From Clostridia bacterium (GTDB lineage: Bacteria; Bacillota; Clostridia; Oscillospirales; Acutalibacteraceae): a stretch of 8,626 nt of DNA. Below the pieces are notes generated by a model. That model made no database searches, had not been told where the DNA came from, and saw only the letters and a program-made list of their open reading frames with translations. The translations under genes were made by a program, and so were the position numbers. Positions 1 to 6,473 of the stretch are shown piece by piece; within the stretch, counting starts at the first letter, position 1, and every line of letters begins with the position of its first letter. Location of the stretch: NCBI GenBank assembly GCA_017501865.1, contig JAFVWD010000277.1:1-8626 (forward strand). The letters are read 5' to 3'.

Positions 1-1408
1 GTCCCGGTGAAGTTGTTCTGTCAGGGTAAATTGAATAACCTATAAACAACTCATTAATTCTTGTTGAAAAATTATCAATAATTTCATCGAAAGCCATTGA
101 ATTGATTTTTTCACCACTAATATTTGCAATCTGATTTCTTCTGTAGCAAAAAGTAATCTTAGGAGATTCATGGTAAAATCCTGTTACTTTTATAACATCT
201 TCAATTCTGTAGCGATAAAATCCGCTTAAGTTAGTGAGAATAAGCTCGTATTCTTTACCAACCTCAACATCCTTTATTGTCAGAGGCATTGAGTTTTCAT
301 CTGCGTCAAGCGGTAAAAACTCATAAAAACCGTTCTGAGGCAACATTACGTATTCAAATGAATTGAACTCAATAGGAACTGCCATCATAGCTTCAGTAGC
401 TACGTAACCGAGATAATGAATAGGCATATCTTCACCTATATAACGACGAAGCTTTTTTGCATAAAGTGACAAAGAGCCTGTACCCATACCGTACATCCAC
501 TCGCATCTTTTCCAGATTCTCGGAACTATAGGCGCTATGTCAAAGCCTTTTTTAAACTCTTCTCGTAACTCATTTGCTCTTTTCGGATTTGGTTTTACCT
601 TTTTTGAAAGCTTCTTTCTTAACTCGTCAGGCATTTCTATTTTTTCATTGATAATACCCTTTTCTATATCATCACAGAACATTTCCCAATTGTTTTCAAG
701 ATAGAAAAACATTGATTCAAGTGTTGTAATAAATATTGTTCCGACATAGCTTACATTTCTGTCCTGCAAAGCAAAACGAAGCTTTAAATAATGCATATCC
801 GCATCAAGATTTTCATTATGGAACATAACCTCTGGCGGTGTTGTGTTAATAAATCTTACAACAGGCTTTGCATTAAGCAACGGAATTGAAGAAAGACAGC
901 TTACAGTACCACCCTTCATTTTTTTAGCCCCTACCTCAGCGGTAAGCAAGCCTTTTTGTGGCGGAATAACCCTGCCTTTTCTTTTAAAATATTTTACAGC
1001 ACAACCAACAGGCGCACTGAAGCTGAAGCACTGACAAGTCCATTCTGCAAACCCTGAAAGCGGAACTAATTTTGAGCGTCCTGTACTACCGGAGCTTTCG
1101 GTAAAGCGGCGAACAAATCTGTTAGTTATTAATCCTTTTTCGCCGTTATAAACCATTCTGTTAACGTAATCTTCATAATCAAGGTAAGTTGAAAGCGGAA
1201 CCTTCTCCTGATAATCTGCAATTGATTTTACCTCGCTGAAATTATTTTTTTCACCATAAACTGTGGTTTTATTATCCTTCATTAATTTTAACAAAACCTT
1301 TTCTTGCTTTTTTATGGCTTTTCTTGAATATAAAAATAATTTTATATGCTCACAAATCCCCATAAAGCCACCGTAAAAAGCTAAGAACTGACTAATAATA
1401 CGTCCCAA
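1..1408 (-). CDS. GH3-family acyl-adenylating (amido synthetase-like) protein, C-terminus cut by window edge
   Basis: 469 codons are visible and the frame is open to the left edge. The protein belongs to the GH3 branch of the adenylate-forming enzymes. Plant members activate a carboxylic acid with ATP and join it to an amino acid. Visible signatures, counted from the TTG start, are the ATP loop SSGSTG (105-110), a YVATE motif (335-339) matching the family YxxTE/YxxSE, the signature block GFYRYR..DVIKVTGF (396-411, D404 expected at the ribose) and NISGEK (429-434) at the hinge. The family usually runs about 500-600 residues, so only part of the mobile C-terminal domain is missing. TTG at 1408 is chosen because AAGGGGTG lies 6 bases upstream. 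An in-frame GTG at 1417 sits inside that ribosome site, a stop lies at 1423, and the first ATG (residue 16) has no good site. There is no signal peptide, so it is probably cytoplasmic. The family call is firm, but the substrate is unknown. Confidence 0.88.
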   Translation of the reverse strand, partial: MGRIISQFLAFYGGFMGICEHIKLFLYSRKAIKKQEKVLLKLMKDNKTTVYGEKNNFSEVKSIADYQEKVPLSTYLDYEDYVNRMVYNGEKGLITNRFVRRFTESSGSTGRSKLVPLSGFAEWTCQCFSFSAPVGCAVKYFKRKGRVIPPQKGLLTAEVGAKKMKGGTVSCLSSIPLLNAKPVVRFINTTPPEVMFHNENLDADMHYLKLRFALQDRNVSYVGTIFITTLESMFFYLENNWEMFCDDIEKGIINEKIEMPDELRKKLSKKVKPNPKRANELREEFKKGFDIAPIVPRIWKRCEWMYGMGTGSLSLYAKKLRRYIGEDMPIHYLGYVATEAMMAVPIEFNSFEYVMLPQNGFYEFLPLDADENSMPLTIKDVEVGKEYELILTNLSGFYRYRIEDVIKVTGFYHESPKITFCYRRNQIANISGEKINSMAFDEIIDNFSTRINELFIGYSIYPDRTTSPG

Positions 1409-1413
1409 AATAT

Positions 1414-1421
1414 ACACCCCT
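1414..1421 (-). promoter_or_regulatory. Ribosome binding site deciding the TTG start of the GH3 gene
   Basis: The minus strand reads AAGGGGTG, close to the ideal AAGGAGGTG, and is followed by six bases (TATATT) before TTG at 1408. This spacing favours the TTG start over the in-frame GTG at 1417, which overlaps the site itself, and over the ATG at 1363. Confidence 0.7.
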
Positions 1422-1437
1422 TAAATAAATATATTTT

Positions 1438-1466
1438 ATTATAAATAAAAACACAAAAAAAGGCAA
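1438..1466 (-). promoter_or_regulatory. Sigma-A-type promoter of the GH3 gene
   Basis: On the minus strand a -35 element TTGCCT (1466-1461) is separated by exactly 17 bases from a perfect -10 element TATAAT (1443-1438). The predicted transcript start is near 1431, giving a leader of about 20 bases that carries the ribosome site at 1421-1414. The spacer is T-rich. It lies directly downstream of the clpC terminator, so the GH3 gene is probably transcribed on its own. Confidence 0.75.
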
Positions 1467-1505
1467 TACTAAAAATTAAATCGACTGTTATTTTACAGTC
1501 GATTT
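1466..1505 (-). terminator. Intrinsic terminator overlapping the end of clpC
   Basis: An 11-bp perfect inverted repeat, AAATCGACTGT (1505-1495) and ACAGTCGATTT (1488-1478), encloses a six-base loop. It is followed on the minus strand by AATTTTTAG. The left arm encodes the last codons of clpC, and the TAA stop (1490-1488) spans the loop and the first base pair of the right arm. The stem has only four G-C pairs, so termination may be incomplete. It is placed correctly to end the spoIIE-clpC transcript before the GH3 promoter. Confidence 0.65.
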
Positions 1506-3917
1506 TGTTGGTATTATGCCATATTTTTGTTTTTTATAATCGCAGATATACTCTCCCTCCTGAAGCTCACCCTTCAGATATTTTTCCGAAAGCATATCTT
1601 CAATTTCTGTTGTAATAACTCCCCTTAAAGGTCTTGCACCGTAAATTTTATCGAACCCCTTTTCAGACAATTTATTTATTACAGCTTCGGTAAATCTAAT
1701 ATCAATATTTTTTTCCTTCAAACGATTTTTTACCTGATTCAATAAATTCACTGTTATTTTTTTAATTTCTGCTTGTGTTAATAAATCAAAAATAATTATT
1801 TCATCAATTCTGTTTATAAGCTCCGGCTTAAAAGTCTTTTTTACCTCTTCAAGAACTAATTCTCTGTTTCTTTTATTTCTTGATTTATCATCATTTTCAT
1901 TTGAAAAGCCTAAAATACTTTTATTATTTGAAATCAAAGATGCTCCTATATTAGAAGTCATAATTATAACCGTATTTTTAAAATCCACGCGTTTTCCGTT
2001 TGAATCTGTCAGAATACCGTCTTCAAGTATTTGCAACAAAATATTAAAAATATCTGCATCAGCTTTTTCTATTTCATCAAATAAAACTATAGAGTACGGC
2101 TTTCTTCTGACTTTTTCGGTTAACTGTCCGCCTTCATCAAAACCGACATACCCCGGCGGTGAACCTAAAAGACGTGAAACGGAATGCTTTTCCATATATT
2201 CAGACATATCTATTCTGATAATTTCGTTTTCATTACCAAACAAAGTTTCTGAAACAGCTTTTGTCAGTTCAGTCTTACCCACACCTGTTGGACCTAAAAA
2301 CAAAAACGAACCAATCGGTCTCTTAGGATCCTTTAAACCTGAACGACCTCTTCTTATAGCACTTGCAACAGATTTTACGGCATCATTCTGACCAATTATT
2401 CTTTTGTGTAATTCATTTTCAAGGTTGAGAAGCTTTTCACTTTCAGATTCGCTGATTTTATTAACCGGTATTTTTGACCACACAGAAACAATTGCTTTGA
2501 TATCATCCTCGGTTACCAAGAGCTCGTTATCACTTACCTCTTCCTGCCACTTTTGTTTTTTTATTCTGAATTCAGATTGCAGCTTTTTCTCCTTATCTCT
2601 CAGCATTGCAGCTTTTTCAAAATCCTGGTTTTTAATTGCAAGGTTCTTCTCTTCACCTTTTATTTTTATTTTATTTTCAATTTCTTTTAAATTTTCGGGT
2701 AAAGTCATACTTTTCAAGCGAACCTTAGCAGAAGCCTCGTCTATTAAATCAATAGCTTTATCAGGTAAAAAACGGTCATTGATATATCTGATGCTTAATT
2801 CTAATGCTGATTCAATTGCTTCATCTGTAATTCTCACTCCATGATGCTCTTCGTATTGTGGCTTTAAACCATATATCATTTCTTTTGCACCGTTAAAATC
2901 CGGTTCATCAACAACAATTGGTTGAAAACGTCTTTCTAAAGCAGCATCTTTTTCAATGAATTTTCTGTATTCATCAATAGTTGTAGCACCAATTATCTGA
3001 ATATCGCCTCGGGCAAGCGAAGGTTTTAGTATATTTGCAGCATCTACTGCACCTTCAGCCGAACCGGCGCCAACTATATTATGAAGCTCATCAATAAATA
3101 AAATTATATCTCTGTTTTCAACAACCTCATCAATAATATTTTTAATTCGTTCCTCAAAATCGCCCCTGTATTTTGTACCTGCAACCATACAAGTCAAATC
3201 GAGTGAAATAAGTCTTTTTTCTTTTAAAATTTCAGGAACATTTCCATTTATAATTTCTAAAGCCAACCCCTCGGCAATTGCTGTTTTACCTACTCCGGGC
3301 TCACCTATTAAACAAGGATTATTATTGGTTCTTCTGCAAAGAATCTCTATTACCCTCTCTATTTCCGGTTCTCGTGCAATTACAGGATCAATTTCATTGT
3401 TTTGTGCCGACTCTGTCAAGTCTTTACCGTACTTTTCTATTAGTGGTGTTTTAATTTCTTTTGATGATTTATTAATTTTGGGTTCACTATTAATTTCGCC
3501 TGAAATTTCGAATGATAATTCATATGTGTTTACTCCTAAGGCAGATAAAATTTTACAACCCGCGCTCTGTTGTTCCTTTAATAATGAAAGTAAGAGTTGT
3601 TCCGTTCCCACACCTTTTTTAGATTTTGATGTATTTAAAGCATTTTCAATTATTTTTCTGCACTTTGGTGTTACGTCATCAGGTGAAAGTGTAGTAGGAA
3701 TACCTACACCTACATTCTTTTTTATTTGTTCCTCAACTTTTTTATATGTTATTTTTCGTCCTGTAAGCATTGAAGCAGAGACTGTTTTTGTATCAAATAA
3801 CAAACCTAATAAAATATGCTCACTCCCAATGTATGTGTGGCCTAAATTTTCTGCTGCTTCCACAGCATAATTAAGTGCATTATTTGCACTTTCTGTAAAA
3901 CCCGTGAATTTATACAC
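1488..3917 (-). CDS. clpC: ATP-dependent Clp protease ATPase subunit ClpC
   Basis: This is an AAA+ unfoldase that feeds proteins to ClpP (809 residues from the GTG start, close to the usual 810). In order there is a double Clp_N domain (about 3-140) with a somewhat degenerate second repeat, then D1 with Walker A GEPGVGKT (205-212), pore loop KYRG, Walker B ILFIDE and arginine finger ERR (328-330). A short UVR-type middle domain (FEKAAMLRD, about 433) follows, then D2 with Walker A GPTGVGKT (542-549), pore loop GYVG, Walker B and sensor-2 GARPLR (760-765). An LGF tripeptide (669-671) sits where ClpP-docking loops carry [LIV]GF. This and the short middle domain make it ClpC, not ClpB. Glutamates 33 and 106 match the two phosphoarginine-binding glutamates of B. 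subtilis ClpC. The gene starts 10 bases after the spoIIE stop, so co-transcription is very likely. No ctsR or mcsAB is adjacent. Confidence 0.95.
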   Translation of the reverse strand: MYKFTGFTESANNALNYAVEAAENLGHTYIGSEHILLGLLFDTKTVSASMLTGRKITYKKVEEQIKKNVGVGIPTTLSPDDVTPKCRKIIENALNTSKSKKGVGTEQLLLSLLKEQQSAGCKILSALGVNTYELSFEISGEINSEPKINKSSKEIKTPLIEKYGKDLTESAQNNEIDPVIAREPEIERVIEILCRRTNNNPCLIGEPGVGKTAIAEGLALEIINGNVPEILKEKRLISLDLTCMVAGTKYRGDFEERIKNIIDEVVENRDIILFIDELHNIVGAGSAEGAVDAANILKPSLARGDIQIIGATTIDEYRKFIEKDAALERRFQPIVVDEPDFNGAKEMIYGLKPQYEEHHGVRITDEAIESALELSIRYINDRFLPDKAIDLIDEASAKVRLKSMTLPENLKEIENKIKIKGEEKNLAIKNQDFEKAAMLRDKEKKLQSEFRIKKQKWQEEVSDNELLVTEDDIKAIVSVWSKIPVNKISESESEKLLNLENELHKRIIGQNDAVKSVASAIRRGRSGLKDPKRPIGSFLFLGPTGVGKTELTKAVSETLFGNENEIIRIDMSEYMEKHSVSRLLGSPPGYVGFDEGGQLTEKVRRKPYSIVLFDEIEKADADIFNILLQILEDGILTDSNGKRVDFKNTVIIMTSNIGASLISNNKSILGFSNENDDKSRNKRNRELVLEEVKKTFKPELINRIDEIIIFDLLTQAEIKKITVNLLNQVKNRLKEKNIDIRFTEAVINKLSEKGFDKIYGARPLRGVITTEIEDMLSEKYLKGELQEGEYICDYKKQKYGIIPTKSTVK

Positions 3918-3924
3918 AGAAACA

Positions 3925-3929
3925 CTCCT
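3925..3929 (-). promoter_or_regulatory. Ribosome binding site deciding the GTG start of clpC
   Basis: The minus strand reads AGGAG, then seven bases, then GTG at 3917. The site overlaps the spoIIE stop codon (3930-3928). An in-frame ATG at 3935 lies upstream of the site, inside spoIIE, and would add six residues (MIRSVS) that do not match the ClpC family N-terminus. The GTG start gives a first residue followed by YKFTGFTESANNAL, which lines up with the known ClpC start. GTG is therefore preferred. Confidence 0.75.
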
Positions 3930-6246
3930 AATCATTTTTTGTAACTACAAGCGTAATTAATGTTAAATCATCATTTTTTTCCGGTTGCTGTTCCCTGATT
4001 TTTCTTGCAAGATTTTCATTAAATTTCTGTACCTTTTCACCATTGAAATATCTGAGTTCATTTTCAATAATACTGTAATCCTCTTCGCGCACACCATCAG
4101 AAGCCATAATTATTACATCTCCTGACGATAATGTGCCGTTACCTGTAGAAATCTCTGTATCCTTAAGAATACCTAACGGCAAAGATGGTGAGTTAATATA
4201 ATGAATTCTTTTATTTTTTCTTACAACTGTATCTGCCGCTCCACTTTTATAAAATTCTACAAAACCCGTAAATAAATCTATTGAAACCAAATCAAGAGTC
4301 ACCGAGGACTCATCGCCTGATTTTGAAATCAGAGAGGTGTTTACAGTTTTAATAGCTGCATCAATACCAAAACCTGCCTTTATCAATTTCTCAATAAGAG
4401 AAGCACTCAGATTTGAACCAATAGCAGCCTTGGTACCCGTTCCCATGCCATCACATATTACTGCGTAAAAAATACCATTATCATCAAAAAATGTTGTGTA
4501 TGTGTCACCTGAATACTTTTCACCTGTTGAACAAGCCTGAAAACCGGAAGCAAGAACTTTAAAATCAGATTTTTCTTTAAAGGTTAACGTAGTGACTCCT
4601 TCCTGAGTTGCAATAAGCGGATATTCAAATTTTTTGCTTGTAAGAACTATTATTTGCTTTAACAAAGGTTTAAAATCAGTTTTTTCACTAACAGCTTTAA
4701 TTTTTATTTCAATAATTATTTGTTCTATGTTATTAATAACACAGCAGCTTTCAATTGCCTCAAATCCGCTTGAAGCCGCTAATGAACGAACTTTTGCGGC
4801 TAAATCCATATCAAAACGAACATCTTCATTAATATGCTCACAAAGTGAGTCTAAAAGCGAAGAAACATTAACAAATTGTTCTGATGCAAGTGTCTGAATT
4901 TCATTTATTCTTGCCTCCATTTTCTCTTTAATAACATATTCTCCATAAAGCTTGTTAAATGAGCTTGAAACCATTTCGCTTCTGATACATTTTGATGCAA
5001 ATCTTGACGTAATAGTTTTATTTTCAAGGTACACCCCCTCTTTTTTTAAAGCAACAAGAGTATTAAAACAATCCTGGGTATCTTCAAAGCTCTCCTTCCA
5101 GCAAGCATCAAAAAGTCCGCAAGAGCCACAAACACCTTCTTTTGTTTTTTTAAATACATTTTTTAAATTAGATTTCTCATTTTTATATAGTGCTTCACCC
5201 ACTGCATTCAATGAATCACAAATTTCAGTTGATATTTCAGAAGCATTATGCAGCTTATTGATTATATCGCGTTTTACTGTATCAATAATCGGAGAATTGA
5301 CTCTCGGAGATAAAATTTCTGATATTCTATTACTGATTTTTGACGGCATAAAAATAAATATACATCCCGCTACTAAAGTTTCAATTAATATTCCGTAATT
5401 ATTTAAATTTTCATATGAAATAATTGAAAGCAAAATCCCTGAAAGTGAAAATGCTACAAAAGTCGGAATTTTACCAAATCTTGAAACAACACCACCTATA
5501 AGTCCGCCTAACGAGTAAAATGCTAACAAAAATATGTCGCCTGTACTTAAACTGAGAGTTAATCCGGTGCAAACACCTACAATAGTTCCGCCTGCTTCTT
5601 TTGCATAACGCGAGCAAATTAATACTATCAGTATTGCTATTATATGCGAAGGAAATACATTATAAACATTTATATCTTTTAGTGATAATAATAACAGAGA
5701 AAAAGATATTATTAACGCAATTGCTTCCTTTGATGTTAATGAATTTAAATTTGCTTTTAACGAAACAACTTCACGGCATTGAGAAAACAAAAATGCAGCA
5801 CAAGCACCAAGCAAACTTTCAGAAAAACAAATTAATAATGATAAAAAAGTAAACTTGTCTGCAAGTGCAACAGCAAGTCCTGTAACAAAAAGACAAGCAA
5901 ATACTGAAATTACAGGTGTAAGTACCTTATCGCGCAAATCTTTAAATGGTTTTAATGCTCCGAAAATAACAACAAGCGCCAATATTGAAGCGATGTATCT
6001 GAGAGAAGAAATTGAATCACCGCTTAAAATATATCCTAAAGAGGCACCGAAAGCAGAAATTGCTATATAATACTTTCCGCCTGAACCGCAAAAAGCAACA
6101 CCGAACGGTGCAAAGCTCGTCGAAAATCCTGAAAAACTAAACATAATTCCTAAAATAAAATTTGAAATTAAAACAATAAGTTCTTTTTTATTAATTTTAG
6201 AAGCCTGTTTTGCATAGTTAAATTGTTTCTTATTTTCTGTAACCAT
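3928..6246 (-). CDS. spoIIE: Stage II sporulation protein E, membrane PP2C-type serine phosphatase
   Basis: SpoIIE removes phosphate from the anti-anti-sigma factor SpoIIAA at the asymmetric septum, which frees sigma-F in the forespore. The 772-residue product (B. subtilis: 827) has about ten hydrophobic segments between residues 22 and 302. A cytoplasmic linker (about 303-560) follows, containing a cysteine cluster (C373, C376, C382, C420). The PP2C domain (about 575-768) has metal-ligand aspartates in SGD (D581), DGMG (D599), SDG (D717) and NDDLT (D759/D760). The D581-D599 and D599-D717 distances (18 and 118 residues) equal those I recall for the B. subtilis protein (D610, D628, D746). The ATG at 6246 is chosen because AAGGCGGT lies six bases upstream. 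An in-frame TTG at 6291 would add 15 residues but has no ribosome site. It is first in an operon with clpC. No clear sigma-A or sigma-H promoter is visible upstream. Confidence 0.95.
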   Translation of the reverse strand: MVTENKKQFNYAKQASKINKKELIVLISNFILGIMFSFSGFSTSFAPFGVAFCGSGGKYYIAISAFGASLGYILSGDSISSLRYIASILALVVIFGALKPFKDLRDKVLTPVISVFACLFVTGLAVALADKFTFLSLLICFSESLLGACAAFLFSQCREVVSLKANLNSLTSKEAIALIISFSLLLLSLKDINVYNVFPSHIIAILIVLICSRYAKEAGGTIVGVCTGLTLSLSTGDIFLLAFYSLGGLIGGVVSRFGKIPTFVAFSLSGILLSIISYENLNNYGILIETLVAGCIFIFMPSKISNRISEILSPRVNSPIIDTVKRDIINKLHNASEISTEICDSLNAVGEALYKNEKSNLKNVFKKTKEGVCGSCGLFDACWKESFEDTQDCFNTLVALKKEGVYLENKTITSRFASKCIRSEMVSSSFNKLYGEYVIKEKMEARINEIQTLASEQFVNVSSLLDSLCEHINEDVRFDMDLAAKVRSLAASSGFEAIESCCVINNIEQIIIEIKIKAVSEKTDFKPLLKQIIVLTSKKFEYPLIATQEGVTTLTFKEKSDFKVLASGFQACSTGEKYSGDTYTTFFDDNGIFYAVICDGMGTGTKAAIGSNLSASLIEKLIKAGFGIDAAIKTVNTSLISKSGDESSVTLDLVSIDLFTGFVEFYKSGAADTVVRKNKRIHYINSPSLPLGILKDTEISTGNGTLSSGDVIIMASDGVREEDYSIIENELRYFNGEKVQKFNENLARKIREQQPEKNDDLTLITLVVTKND

Positions 6247-6252
6247 TTTCTT

Positions 6253-6260
6253 ACCGCCTT
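6253..6260 (-). promoter_or_regulatory. Ribosome binding site deciding the spoIIE start
   Basis: The minus strand reads AAGGCGGT, one mismatch from AAGGAGGT, with six bases (AAGAAA) to the ATG at 6246. It rules against the TTG at 6291. Confidence 0.7.
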
Positions 6261-6287
6261 TGTTTTTTATACCTTTATATAGTACAG

Positions 6288-6297
6288 ACAAGCTTGT
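6288..6297. repeat. 10-bp perfect palindrome upstream of spoIIE
   Basis: ACAAGCTTGT reads the same on both strands and lies 42-51 bases before the spoIIE ATG, next to the possible TATATA -10. Its position fits an operator, but a 10-bp palindrome can arise by chance and no protein is known to bind it. Confidence 0.3.
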
Positions 6298-6317
6298 AAA
6301 AAAATAGTCACATTATG

Positions 6318-6347
6318 TTGTTGAAGTATATATCTTTATGTTATAAT
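6318..6347 (+). promoter_or_regulatory. Possible sigma-A promoter of the two-component operon
   Basis: A perfect -10 TATAAT (6342-6347) is preceded, after 18 bases, by TTGTTG (6318-6323), a 4/6 match to TTGACA. Transcription would start near 6354 and give a leader of about 120 bases. TATAAT-like strings are frequent in DNA this AT-rich. A second option, TTGATG (6418-6423) with TATTTT (6442-6447), lies closer to the gene. Confidence 0.4.
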
Positions 6348-6458
6348 ATCTTGAAAACCTACTATAAAACTCGAAAAAACAAGTTAAATTTAATTTTGTA
6401 AGATTTTCTTAATAATTTTGATGCTTTTTTTGTAATCTGTGTATTTTATATTTTAATC

Positions 6459-6466
6459 AAGGAGGT
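6459..6466 (+). promoter_or_regulatory. Ribosome binding site of the response regulator gene
   Basis: A perfect AAGGAGGT lies seven bases before ATG at 6474. The TTG directly before it (6471) would leave only four bases, so ATG is the start. Confidence 0.8.
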
Positions 6467-6473
6467 AATTTTG

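Larger units (their letters stand above)
6247..6473. other. Divergent intergenic region between spoIIE and the response regulator gene
   Basis: This 227-bp, very AT-rich gap must hold the promoters of both transcription units. No open reading frame of note lies in it. On the minus strand the sequence TATATA (6281-6276) could be a -10 for spoIIE, but no convincing -35 lies at 16-18 bases. A fragment ACTCGAA (6369-6375, plus strand) shares the CGAA core with the Spo0A box TGTCGAA but matches only five of seven bases. The region also contains a 10-bp palindrome (6288-6297) and spaced ATTTTG/ATTTTC repeats (6393-6420), described separately. Confidence 0.6.

Noticed and set aside
843..1034. Short plus-strand frame opposite the GH3 gene
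   Set aside because: The minus strand here encodes an uninterrupted, motif-bearing GH3 protein; the 63-residue frame has no independent support.
2404..3870. Open frames on the plus strand opposite clpC (2404-2844 and 3325-3870)
   Set aside because: They are antisense to a strongly conserved coding sequence, have Ser/Phe/Leu-rich compositions typical of reverse-strand reading, and lack ribosome sites and family features.
1488..3917. ClpB disaggregase instead of ClpC
   Set aside because: The middle region is a short UVR-type segment, not the long ClpB coiled coil, and an LGF ClpP-docking tripeptide is present in D2.
4634..6070. Open frames on the plus strand opposite spoIIE (4634-4897, 4952-5398, 5601-5852, 5855-6070)
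   Set aside because: All lie inside the intact spoIIE gene, have no recognisable domains and no supporting ribosome site.
6244..6291. TTG at 6291 as the spoIIE start
   Set aside because: It has no ribosome site, whereas ATG at 6246 has AAGGCGGT six bases upstream.
6379..6411. Small AT-only hairpins (around TTAAATTTAA and TAAGA-TTT-TCTTA) as a riboswitch or attenuator
   Set aside because: Stems are short, nearly all A-T pairs, with no terminator tail and no known riboswitch core; expected by chance in such AT-rich DNA.
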